This document shows, in pieces, positions 42,843 to 50,235 of a stretch of 64,000 nucleotides of DNA. The notes beneath the pieces are model-generated. The model searched no databases. It was not told where the DNA came from and saw only the letters and a program-made list of their open reading frames with translations. The stretch is from Pseudomaricurvus sp. HS19 (GTDB taxonomy: Bacteria; Pseudomonadota; Gammaproteobacteria; Pseudomonadales; Cellvibrionaceae), in NCBI RefSeq assembly GCF_009857815.1, contig NZ_WVVW01000002.1, forward strand, positions 558,001 through 622,000, in the 5' to 3' direction. The translations under genes and the position numbers were made by a program. The stretch's first letter is position 1; each line of letters begins with the position of its first letter.

Positions 42843-43730
42843 ATGCAGAAGAGTGGTGTAGTCACTTCTGCGCTGTTGTGGGGATGCAGTTCAGTCAATG
42901 TCCGGCGGGCTGTTCTGGCGCTGTTGTTGTTGCTGGCAGTAGTCGCGTTTACCCGTCTCGTACAACAGGACCTGCCCCAGCTTTACCCCGGTCAATATCG
43001 CTTCGTGCAATGTACCACCGGCAGTGAGTCTGCTGATCTTCCCCGGCTGCGCGTGCTCTCAGTGGTTGATAACGGCGCGCAGGCTTTCGCCCGCCGGCTG
43101 TGCGATTCCCCCGTTATGAGCCAGTATTATTCTGCCGTTGAGGTGCACTGGCGACCGCGCAGTGAACTGTCGGCACGGGATATTGTGGAAGAGCGTTACG
43201 ACCTGTTCTGGAGTCGCGACCGTCGGGTGCAGAGTCTGGTGCCCAATTTTGATCAGTACTACCAGACTGTAGCGCGCCTGCCGGATTATTCCGTTGCCTG
43301 GTTCAGCCTGCAGCAGACGCCGGCGCTGACTCCGGAGTACTTCTATACTCACTCCGTCGGGTTGCTGGAGGATATGCAGAGCAACTCCCACTTTCTTATG
43401 CCGCTGATGCACCTCAAGGAGTTGGGTGTTGACCTGACCCGTACCCGCCTTCGGTATTTTCCCAATTACCATGCCCTGCAACAGGCCTTCTGGTCCGGTG
43501 AGGTAGACCTGATCAGCGACAGCGACTGGCTGCAGGAGATGGCCGGCGAGCGTCCCCTCTTCCGTACCCTCATCGACAACCACGCCTCCATGGGGCGCTG
43601 GTACGCCCGGCGCCATCGCCCGCGGGAAGTGGACTGTGTACTGGTGCAAGGGCTGCGGCAGCTGGTGGACAGCCTGCAGGATGCGGAACTGCAGGTTACC
43701 TTCGACAATGTGCCGGAGCGTTGCCGATGA
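42843..43730 (+). CDS. membrane-tethered periplasmic-binding-like protein (PhnD-like fold suspected)
   Basis: A 295-aa protein of unknown function. One N-terminal membrane helix (AVLALLLLLAVVAFTRLV, about 23-40) would anchor a periplasmic domain carrying four Cys residues. The stretch HSVGLLEDMQSNSHFLMPLMHLKELG, then YFPNYHALQQAFWSGEVDLISDSDW, resembles the second-lobe pattern of phosphonate/phosphate-type solute-binding proteins. That similarity is my reading by eye. A TTG start at 42801 would precede the predicted transcription start, so ATG 42843 is chosen. It overlaps the next gene by 4 bp (ATGA) and follows a Pho box. Likely role: sensing partner for the downstream membrane regulator. 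No transporter permease or ATPase gene is adjacent. Confidence 0.6.
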   Translation: MQKSGVVTSALLWGCSSVNVRRAVLALLLLLAVVAFTRLVQQDLPQLYPGQYRFVQCTTGSESADLPRLRVLSVVDNGAQAFARRLCDSPVMSQYYSAVEVHWRPRSELSARDIVEERYDLFWSRDRRVQSLVPNFDQYYQTVARLPDYSVAWFSLQQTPALTPEYFYTHSVGLLEDMQSNSHFLMPLMHLKELGVDLTRTRLRYFPNYHALQQAFWSGEVDLISDSDWLQEMAGERPLFRTLIDNHASMGRWYARRHRPREVDCVLVQGLRQLVDSLQDAELQVTFDNVPERCR

Positions 43731-44926
43731 AGAGTTCGGTCCATTTTCCCCGTAGGCGGGTCTGGCAACCGCTGTTGTGGTTTGTAATGCTGCTTGCCCT
43801 GGGGTTTGTCAGCCAGCACTTTGGTAACCGCCAGCAGATTGCACACTCGCTGGCCCGTTGGCTGCCTGACGAGGCCGCTCACGCGCTCAAAGGTGTTTAT
43901 GGTCACGGCGATCCGATGCTGCAATTTGTGCAGCGTACCAATCGTGATCTTCTCTACCAGCTGCGCGATGACCATTGTGAGGTACAGCTGCAACAACTCT
44001 ACGGTGGTGAACCCGGCAGCTGGTGGCCGTTTCGTACCCTGATACCCTGGCGTGAAGATGGAGCAACACACCAGGCATTGTTTTCCGTGCGCTGCGAAAC
44101 CCGATGGGCGAGTTTACTGATTTGGTCAATGCTGTTTACGGCGTTGATTACTGGCATGGGGAGGTTGTTACCGGCCCCGCTCTCTGTCAGTCGCGTTAAC
44201 TGGTTGCGACGCTTGTTGCAGGATGGGGATCACTGGCAGCAGGCCTGGTCCAACAGCCGTTGGGTGTTGCAGTGGCCTCCTGCGCAGCAGCAGATGTTGT
44301 CCCGGTTATCGGAGGTTTGGCAGCTGCCCTTACGATCCACGCTGCCGGCACTGCGGGAGGCAGGGTTTGAGCACTTCGATGATTGCCGTTTGCAGTGGCT
44401 GCAGGTTGGCCTGCAGCACTCCCGGGGGGATCTGTACCAGGCCTTGCAGATTGCCCGGGCTGAAGACGGGTTGCTGTTCAACGCTGACCACGGTGCCCTC
44501 AACCTGCACGGGGTCAGCATCACACTCTCTTCGACTCCCTATTGCTACTACCTCTGGTACGCCAGCCTGCGGCAGCGGGATCCGTGTGGTGGTTGGTACG
44601 TCAACCCATCCATACAGCGACCGGACACCACCATGGCGGCATCGGTAAGCGAGCTGATGGAGCAGTGCGGCGGTCATCGCAAGGCCATTAACGAACTGCA
44701 CCAGCATGGCTTGCGCGCCAAAACCCTCGACCAGAACCGCAACAAGATCAAGGATGAACTGGTGGCAGTTCTGGGTGAGGATCTGGCTGCCGATTACCTG
44801 TTTGAAAGTGAGAGAGACCCCCATACCGGTCGTAGCCGTTACCGCCTGGCGACGCCAACAGTGCGGATTGTGGGCCTTTCCCTGAGCCAAACAGAAAAAA
44901 TAAACCAAGAGGAATCAGTTACTTAA
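43727..44926 (+). CDS. two-TM protein with C-terminal winged-helix-like domain, putative one-component regulator
   Basis: A 399-aa protein that I cannot assign to a named family. TM1 (about 14-31, LLWFVMLLALGFVSQHF) and TM2 (about 128-147, ASLLIWSMLFTALITGMG) enclose a periplasmic loop of about 95 residues with two Cys. The remaining 250 residues should be cytoplasmic. Their end (LDQNRNKIKDELVAVLG then YLFESERDPHTGRSRYRL) looks like the recognition helix and beta-hairpin wing of an OmpR-type winged helix. A DNA-binding domain at the C-terminus is the reverse of ToxR/CadC topology. ATG 43727 overlaps the preceding stop codon. Likely target: the TonB receptor gene 114 bp downstream. DNA binding is inferred, not shown. 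Confidence 0.55.
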   Translation: MKSSVHFPRRRVWQPLLWFVMLLALGFVSQHFGNRQQIAHSLARWLPDEAAHALKGVYGHGDPMLQFVQRTNRDLLYQLRDDHCEVQLQQLYGGEPGSWWPFRTLIPWREDGATHQALFSVRCETRWASLLIWSMLFTALITGMGRLLPAPLSVSRVNWLRRLLQDGDHWQQAWSNSRWVLQWPPAQQQMLSRLSEVWQLPLRSTLPALREAGFEHFDDCRLQWLQVGLQHSRGDLYQALQIARAEDGLLFNADHGALNLHGVSITLSSTPYCYYLWYASLRQRDPCGGWYVNPSIQRPDTTMAASVSELMEQCGGHRKAINELHQHGLRAKTLDQNRNKIKDELVAVLGEDLAADYLFESERDPHTGRSRYRLATPTVRIVGLSLSQTEKINQEESVT

Positions 44927-44962
44927 GGTTTCAGAGATATCTCTTTTCGACATGGGATCTCT

Positions 44963-44996
44963 CTTTCACAGAACTGCCATATTGGCGCCTGATATT
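44963..44996 (+). promoter_or_regulatory. Pho box and promoter before the TonB-dependent receptor
   Basis: CTTTCAC-AGAA-CTGCCAT (44963-44980) gives two 6/7 matches to PhoB half-sites with a 4-bp spacer. The hexamer GATATT (44991-44996) begins 10 bp after the box, the same geometry as at 42.8 kb and 56.3 kb. The receptor ATG is 44 bp further on. Confidence 0.7.
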
Positions 44997-45040
44997 GCAC
45001 AACCACTTCATCACACCGATTTGTATCTGAGGTTTTGATT

Positions 45041-47590
45041 ATGGTTGTGTTTCCCAAGCGACAGCTGGCTTTGGCCGTAGCACTGTCCGTTCAGGCTGCC
45101 GCCGGCAGCGCCCAACAGGCCACCACAGTGGCTGCGACTGCCGCCGCTGCTCCCATGGAAGAGATTGTGGTCGCCGCCCTGCCCATCCGCGACAGCCAGC
45201 AGGCCGCTATCATGGCCAAGCGCGATGCCGACAACTATGTGGATGTGGTGTCGGCGGATACCATCGGCCGTTTCCCGGACCAGAACCTGGCAGACTCGCT
45301 GGCGCGGGTACCGGGTCTGGCGGTGGAGCGGGACCAGGGCCAGGCCCGCTATGTGAACTTCCGTGGTGCCCCCTTCCGCTACACCTCCCTGTCTATTAAC
45401 GGTATTCAGCTGCCCGGTGCCGAGAACGGCCGCGTGCCCCGCTTCGACAGCTTTCCGGCGGTAATTACCGGCCGTATTGAGGCCAACAAGGCCATCACCG
45501 CTGCCATGCCCGGAGAATCCATCGCCGGTTACATCAACATCGACACCTTCAGCCCGTTTGCCAAAGAAGGCTTTGGCATGGCGCTGGATATCGGTACCGG
45601 CAAACAGGACCTGGGTGACGGCGATATCGACACCGGCAGCCTGCGCCTCTCCTGGTCCAACGATAACTGGGGAGTCATGGTCTACGGCTCCAAAGACAGC
45701 CGCGAGCAGGTCACCGACAACCGCGAGTATGACCTGACCATGGATGCGGCCACCGGGCTGCGCAACGTCAATGAAATCCAGTTCCGCAACTATCTGGTGG
45801 AGCGTGAAAACAAGGCCTATGGTGGCCAGCTGGAGTATCGCTTTGACGACGGTATCAGCCGCGTCTTCGTCTCCAACCTCTACAGCGAGTTTGTCGATCA
45901 CGAACAGCGCAACCAGTTTGTGTTTGGCTTGCAGGATGGTGCCGGGGCGATGGGCAGCAATGTCACACCGGGTGACAGCGGTTATGAGCCGCTGGTGCTG
46001 GTGCAGCGCTGGCTGCAGGACGGTGAGTACAGCAACTCCACCGACACCACCACGCTGGGGGCGGATTTCCAGCTGGGCGAGTGGCTGCTGGAAACGCGGC
46101 TGAACTACACCGAAACCGACAACAAGCTCGACCTGCCCATTATTCTCAGTGCCGGCGGTACCGTGGCGGCGGACTACGATGTCAGCGACCTGCAAGACCC
46201 TTCCATGACCCTCTACCAGCGTTTTACCACCACACCGCTGGACCTGTCCGATGTCAGCTATTCCACTCACCTGGGAATGCCTCTGAGTTCCCTGCTGGAG
46301 GTGGAGTCTACGCAGTGGCAACTGGATGGTTCCCGCGAATGGCGCGGCTTTGGCCTCGACCACCGCCTGCAGGTGGGTGTGCGCCTGGATCAGCGCGAAT
46401 CGGAAGGCTATGCCCTGTCCACCAGCCGCAGTCCGTTACCCGCAGGTATCGATATCGACAGCTTCAATACCAACAAGCCCTGGGACAGTGATTTCGATAA
46501 CGGTGTTGGCGGTACTTACTATGACAACGCCGGCCTGCTGGACGCCTGGATTGAGGCCGCCGGTGGTTCCATCGCGGCCCCGGTCGCCGATGACCTGATT
46601 GTCCAGATTGAGGAGGACATCACCGCGTTCTATGCCATGAACACCTCGCAGTTCAGCTGGGGTAGCCTGGTGTACGGGGTGCGGGTGGAGAACACGGATT
46701 ACACCTCCAGTGGACCGGATGCCAACTACTCCGACAGCTTCACCAATGTACTGCCCAGCGTGCACTGGAACTACGACCTGACCGAAGACCAGAAACTGCG
46801 GGTATCGTTGACCAGCGGTATCAGTCGCCCCACCTACAACGAATGGCGTGCGTCGGCTTCGGTCAATGCCCTGTCCGAGACCATCAGTGGGGGCAACCCG
46901 GCGCTGGAAGCGGAAGAAGCCTGGGGTATGGACGTTTCCTGGGAGTGGTACCTGGGGGATGGCAGCCTGCTGGCGGTGGGCGGCTTCTACCGCGATATCG
47001 ATAACGTGATTTACAACGCCGTCTCTACCATTGATGCCGGTATCTACTCGCCGGCCAACACCGGCGAGACCTGGGACTTTATCGGCACGGTTAACGGTGA
47101 CGATGGTTACCTGCAGGGGCTGGAACTGAACCTGATCGCCCAGTTCACGGATGTTTTTGGCATCGACTACGACAACCCGCTGAGTGGTTTTGGTTTCAGC
47201 GCCAATGCCAGTGTGCTGGACAGTGAATTCACCACCCTGGAAGGCGAAGAGTTCAGCCTGCCCGGCACTTCCGACCTGGTGTACAACGCCTCTTTCTATT
47301 ACGAAAACGAGTCCTTCTCGGCACGCCTGAACTACCAGTACCGGGATGACTGGCTCACCGCCACCGAGTCCGCCGGCATGGCGCAGTACTGGGCGCCGCA
47401 GAAACGCCTGGATCTGTCGCTGCGCTATACCTTGCCGGTAGAGCTGCCGGGTGCGGAGGTGTCGCTCTACTTCAACGCCAATAACCTCACCGATGCCGTT
47501 GATGAGCGTTACACCGGCAGTGAGGATACTCCCGATCAGGTAGAACGATATGGCCGTCGCTACCAGGCGGGTGTGCGGGTGAACTTCTGA
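45041..47590 (+). CDS. TonB-dependent outer-membrane receptor
   Basis: An 849-aa TonB-dependent receptor of the Xanthomonas/Caulobacter-type family. The signal peptide is QLALAVALSVQAAAGSAQ. A TonB-box-like EEIVVAA precedes the plug domain (about 55-165: SADTIGRFPDQNLADSLARVPGLAVERDQGQARYVNFRG), and a 22-strand barrel ends in the C-terminal Phe of GVRVNF. There is no N-terminal signalling (STN) domain, so regulation is not by an anti-sigma pair. GAGG lies 9 bp before ATG 45041. The substrate is unknown. A PhoB-type promoter, and a phosphatase lipoprotein gene next door, suggest an organophosphate such as inositol phosphate. Confidence 0.88.
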   Translation: MVVFPKRQLALAVALSVQAAAGSAQQATTVAATAAAAPMEEIVVAALPIRDSQQAAIMAKRDADNYVDVVSADTIGRFPDQNLADSLARVPGLAVERDQGQARYVNFRGAPFRYTSLSINGIQLPGAENGRVPRFDSFPAVITGRIEANKAITAAMPGESIAGYINIDTFSPFAKEGFGMALDIGTGKQDLGDGDIDTGSLRLSWSNDNWGVMVYGSKDSREQVTDNREYDLTMDAATGLRNVNEIQFRNYLVERENKAYGGQLEYRFDDGISRVFVSNLYSEFVDHEQRNQFVFGLQDGAGAMGSNVTPGDSGYEPLVLVQRWLQDGEYSNSTDTTTLGADFQLGEWLLETRLNYTETDNKLDLPIILSAGGTVAADYDVSDLQDPSMTLYQRFTTTPLDLSDVSYSTHLGMPLSSLLEVESTQWQLDGSREWRGFGLDHRLQVGVRLDQRESEGYALSTSRSPLPAGIDIDSFNTNKPWDSDFDNGVGGTYYDNAGLLDAWIEAAGGSIAAPVADDLIVQIEEDITAFYAMNTSQFSWGSLVYGVRVENTDYTSSGPDANYSDSFTNVLPSVHWNYDLTEDQKLRVSLTSGISRPTYNEWRASASVNALSETISGGNPALEAEEAWGMDVSWEWYLGDGSLLAVGGFYRDIDNVIYNAVSTIDAGIYSPANTGETWDFIGTVNGDDGYLQGLELNLIAQFTDVFGIDYDNPLSGFGFSANASVLDSEFTTLEGEEFSLPGTSDLVYNASFYYENESFSARLNYQYRDDWLTATESAGMAQYWAPQKRLDLSLRYTLPVELPGAEVSLYFNANNLTDAVDERYTGSEDTPDQVERYGRRYQAGVRVNF

Positions 47591-47867
47591 TAACGTCCGC
47601 AGACGAATAAAAGCAGTAACCACGACCCGGAGAAGCGGTCTGGTGCGGGCCCCGATCCGCCGGGAGTGGGGCGACACTGGACGGCGGCTGCCTGTACCGG
47701 CTACACGCGGGTGCCTATAATTTGCCGCACCAGTGTTTAACATGACTTTACCCGGGGTCACCACTCCGGCCCGGGTTTACATGTTAGAGTCAGCCCCCTG
47801 ACACCAATGGCAGGTAATAGCCCGGGTCACTCTATAACAAACAATATTCATGACAGAGTTGATAGCG

Positions 47868-49055
47868 ATGAAACTGACAACTTTCAAAACCCCGCTGGCA
47901 GTGGCTGCCACCCTGGCGCTGCTGCAGGGCTGCAGCCCCCAGGAGGCGCCCCAGGCGGAAGCCCCCTCCAACAACATCAATAACCTGGCGGTCAGCTACG
48001 ACGCGGAACAGCACAGCTATAGCCTGAGCTGGCAGGCGGATGACCCGCAACAGCAGGTTTCCGTGCTGGTCTCCGAGAACCCGGAGTACACCGACGGCAA
48101 GGTGGTTGCCGGTGATGTAAAAGGCACCAGCTTCCAGTGGCAGGCCGGTGAAGGCGTCAACCGCTACTACTTCAAAGTGCTGCCTGGCAACGGCCACGCC
48201 GCCGAGGCCAGCAGCCGCTGGTTGCCGCTGGAGGGGGGCAAGAACTTCCGCGACCTGGGTGGCTACGTCAACGCCGACGGCCAGCAGGTACGGTGGGGCA
48301 AGCTGTTCCGCACCGGCGCCCTTACCGGTCTGACCGACGCTGATTATAAAGAGCTGCAGGAAGCCGGGATCGCCACGGTGGTGGATTTCCGCACCGCGCC
48401 TGAGCGCAGTAACGAGCCTACCCACTGGCAGGGCGACGGTACCGATATCCTCAGTTGGGAGTATGACCTGGGCATGGACAGCTTCGGCCGTATCCTGATG
48501 GACCCGGAAGCCACCCCGGAGAAAGTGGAAGCGGCCATGGCGGCCATGTACCCGCAAATCCTGGAAAACCTGGATGAGCAGTACACCACCATGTTTGACC
48601 GTCTGGCGGCCAGCGATCAGGCCATGATTTTCCACTGCACCGCAGGCAAGGACCGCACCGGTATCGCCGCGGCGCTGATCCTCACCACTCTGGGTGTGGA
48701 CCGCGACACCATCGAGCAGGACTTTATGCTCAGTGAGGTCTACTACACCACCATGACCGATGCCCGCAAGGCGCTGGGTGGCGTGGAGTCGCAGGGTGAC
48801 CATGGTGATGCCGGGGGCGATGCCCATGGTGATGAAGGCAAGCCGCAGCAGGATCCCCGCATGGCCATGATGGCGAAACTGCCGAAAGAGCTGCTGGCGC
48901 CGCTGACCGGTGTGCGCATGTCCTACATCGACACCACACTCGACTATATGGAGCAGCAGTCCGGTTCCGCTCTGGCCTATATCCAGCAGAACCTGGATGT
49001 GACCGATGAGGAGCTGCAGCAGATTCGCGCTCACTTCCTCGAGCCCCGGCCCTGA
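47868..49055 (+). CDS. lipoprotein tyrosine/phosphoinositide-type phosphatase
   Basis: A 395-aa lipoprotein. The lipobox is LQGC with Cys22, followed by Ser, so sorting to the outer membrane is expected. Residues 35-115 look like a small beta-sandwich. The Y_phosphatase3/IphP-type catalytic domain begins at NFRDLGGY (126-133). The P-loop is HCTAGKDRTG with nucleophile Cys257 and Arg263. A His/Asp/Gly-rich insert (about 306-325) may bind metal. ATG 47868 opens the signal peptide; an in-frame ATG six codons upstream has no ribosome-binding site. The 277-bp gap after the receptor holds a TATAAT at 47716-47721 and a short CCCGGG hairpin, and I found no Pho box in it. Likely it releases phosphate from organic phosphates at the cell surface. 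Confidence 0.85.
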   Translation: MKLTTFKTPLAVAATLALLQGCSPQEAPQAEAPSNNINNLAVSYDAEQHSYSLSWQADDPQQQVSVLVSENPEYTDGKVVAGDVKGTSFQWQAGEGVNRYYFKVLPGNGHAAEASSRWLPLEGGKNFRDLGGYVNADGQQVRWGKLFRTGALTGLTDADYKELQEAGIATVVDFRTAPERSNEPTHWQGDGTDILSWEYDLGMDSFGRILMDPEATPEKVEAAMAAMYPQILENLDEQYTTMFDRLAASDQAMIFHCTAGKDRTGIAAALILTTLGVDRDTIEQDFMLSEVYYTTMTDARKALGGVESQGDHGDAGGDAHGDEGKPQQDPRMAMMAKLPKELLAPLTGVRMSYIDTTLDYMEQQSGSALAYIQQNLDVTDEELQQIRAHFLEPRP

Positions 49056-49093
49056 GGTTTAATAAGCCTCTGAGACCGAAAGCCGGTCCGACA

Positions 49094-49125
49094 GCAAAAA
49101 GGCAGCCGTTTGGCTGCCTTTTTGC
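49094..49125. terminator. bidirectional terminator after the phosphatase gene
   Basis: A 14-bp perfect stem (GCAAAAAGGCAGCC / GGCTGCCTTTTTGC) with a 4-nt GTTT loop. The A- and T-runs allow it to serve both the phosphatase gene and the convergent hexR gene. Confidence 0.9.
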
Positions 49126-49152
49126 GTTATTGGGGGTGACCCGCGGTCTTGG

Positions 49153-49168
49153 CTGTATATAATTACAG
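49153..49168. promoter_or_regulatory. orphan LexA-type SOS box
   Basis: CTGTATATAATTACAG fits the CTGT-N8-ACAG operator of gammaproteobacterial LexA, with an all-A/T core as in strong sites. It lies between the convergent ends of the phosphatase gene and hexR, not before a start codon. A TATAAT lies inside it. The nearest typical SOS gene is uvrD, about 1.1 kb away beyond hexR. It could be fortuitous. Confidence 0.4.
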
Positions 49169-49181
49169 TATTAATTGGCAC

Positions 49182-50045
49182 TCAGCGCTTGTCTTCCGGC
49201 TGCACCCGCAGGGAACGCAAGCCCTGCTTGAGCTTGAACAGGTGATCCTGCAGCTGCGAGCCCTTGCGCTGGGCCACACCAATGGCCAGCACATCGATCA
49301 CCACCAAGTGGGCGATGCGGGAGGAGAGCGGGGTGTAGATCTCGATATCCTCTTCCACGTCTACCACGATGGGGATGGTGGCGTTCTGGATTACCGGTGT
49401 TGCGCTGGGGGCAATGGCAATGACGATACCGCCGGCCTGCTTCACCATCTCCATGGAGTGCAGCAGCGCCTTGGTGCGGCCACTCTGGGATATCGCCACA
49501 ATCACATCGCCAGGCTGCATGGACATGGCGGACATGTTCTGGATATGGGGATCGGAGTGCGCCGCGGTAGCCAGTTGCAGGCGGAAAAACTTGTGCTGGG
49601 CGTCCGCGGCAACCGCACCGGAGGCACCGAAGCCGTAGAACTCCACCCGGTTGGCGGCACAGATGGAGGTGACCGCGGCATCGAGGATAGAGGCGTCCAG
49701 CGAGTCCCGCACCTGCAGCAAGGTGTCGATGGTGGAGTCAAACACCTTGTGGGTAAAGTCGGCGATGGAGTCCTGGTCAGTAACGGCAATCTGGCCAAAG
49801 CTGGGGCTGGAGGCCAGCTGCTGCGCCAGGTTGAGCTTGAAGTCCTGGAAGCCGTCACAGCCAATGGCACGGCAGAAGCGCACCACCGTAGGCTCGCTTA
49901 CCTCGGCCTCGCGGGCGAGATCGACGATACGCATGTGGATAATATTGGTGGGGTTACGCAGTACGTATTCGGCTACCTTGCGCTCGGATTTGCGCATGGT
50001 TTCCAAAGCACCACTAATACGGGTGGTCAGCTCAGCGGGCTTCAC
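49182..50045 (-). CDS. hexR: RpiR-family regulator HexR
   Basis: A 287-aa transcription factor that in related bacteria represses or activates central carbon genes and senses KDPG. The N-terminal helix-turn-helix has RKSERKVAEYVL and AREAEVSEPTVVRFCRAIGCDGFQDFKLNLAQ. The C-terminal SIS sugar-binding domain has VEFYGFGASGAVAADAQHKFFR and VIVAISQSGRTK. GTG 50045 is preferred over upstream codons because CAGGAAG lies 7 bp before it and the length then equals E. coli HexR (289 aa). It is divergent from uvrD. A HexR-like palindrome is present upstream, so autoregulation is likely. Confidence 0.88.
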   Translation of the reverse strand: MKPAELTTRISGALETMRKSERKVAEYVLRNPTNIIHMRIVDLAREAEVSEPTVVRFCRAIGCDGFQDFKLNLAQQLASSPSFGQIAVTDQDSIADFTHKVFDSTIDTLLQVRDSLDASILDAAVTSICAANRVEFYGFGASGAVAADAQHKFFRLQLATAAHSDPHIQNMSAMSMQPGDVIVAISQSGRTKALLHSMEMVKQAGGIVIAIAPSATPVIQNATIPIVVDVEEDIEIYTPLSSRIAHLVVIDVLAIGVAQRKGSQLQDHLFKLKQGLRSLRVQPEDKR

Positions 50046-50146
50046 GGGTCGGGCTTCCTGAACAGATCTTGGGGGCGGGCACGCCCTGCAGAGGGCAGCG
50101 CCTCGGGCCATCATATAAAAAACCTTGTAGTAAACGCACCCGTTTT

Positions 50147-50163
50147 TTGTAATTTTGCTACAA
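50147..50163. promoter_or_regulatory. HexR-type operator
   Basis: TTGTAATTTTGCTACAA is a near-palindrome that fits the HexR consensus TGTAATNNNATTACA except for two central-arm bases. It lies 102 bp before the hexR GTG and 73 bp before the uvrD ATG, in the divergent promoter region. Confidence 0.6.
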
Positions 50164-50235
50164 AAGCCGGCGAGTCCCGGCTTGCAGCACACTATTCACC
50201 ACAATAGCCGCGCATTAATTTGGTAGAATTCCGCG

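Noticed and set aside
46436-47764. 442-aa minus-strand frame over the TonB receptor gene
   Set aside because: Antisense shadow of a GC-rich gene with rare codons and no coherent domain.
47720-47867. Pho box directly before the phosphatase gene
   Set aside because: Candidates such as GGGTCAC and CTGACAC lack a second half-site at 11-bp spacing; the gene may be read from the receptor promoter or from its own TATAAT promoter.
49149-50207. 352-aa open frame on the plus strand opposite hexR, starting beside the LexA-like box
   Set aside because: It mirrors hexR codons and shows His/Gly/Asp-rich shadow composition; no family pattern is seen. The nearby LexA-like box does not by itself make it a gene.
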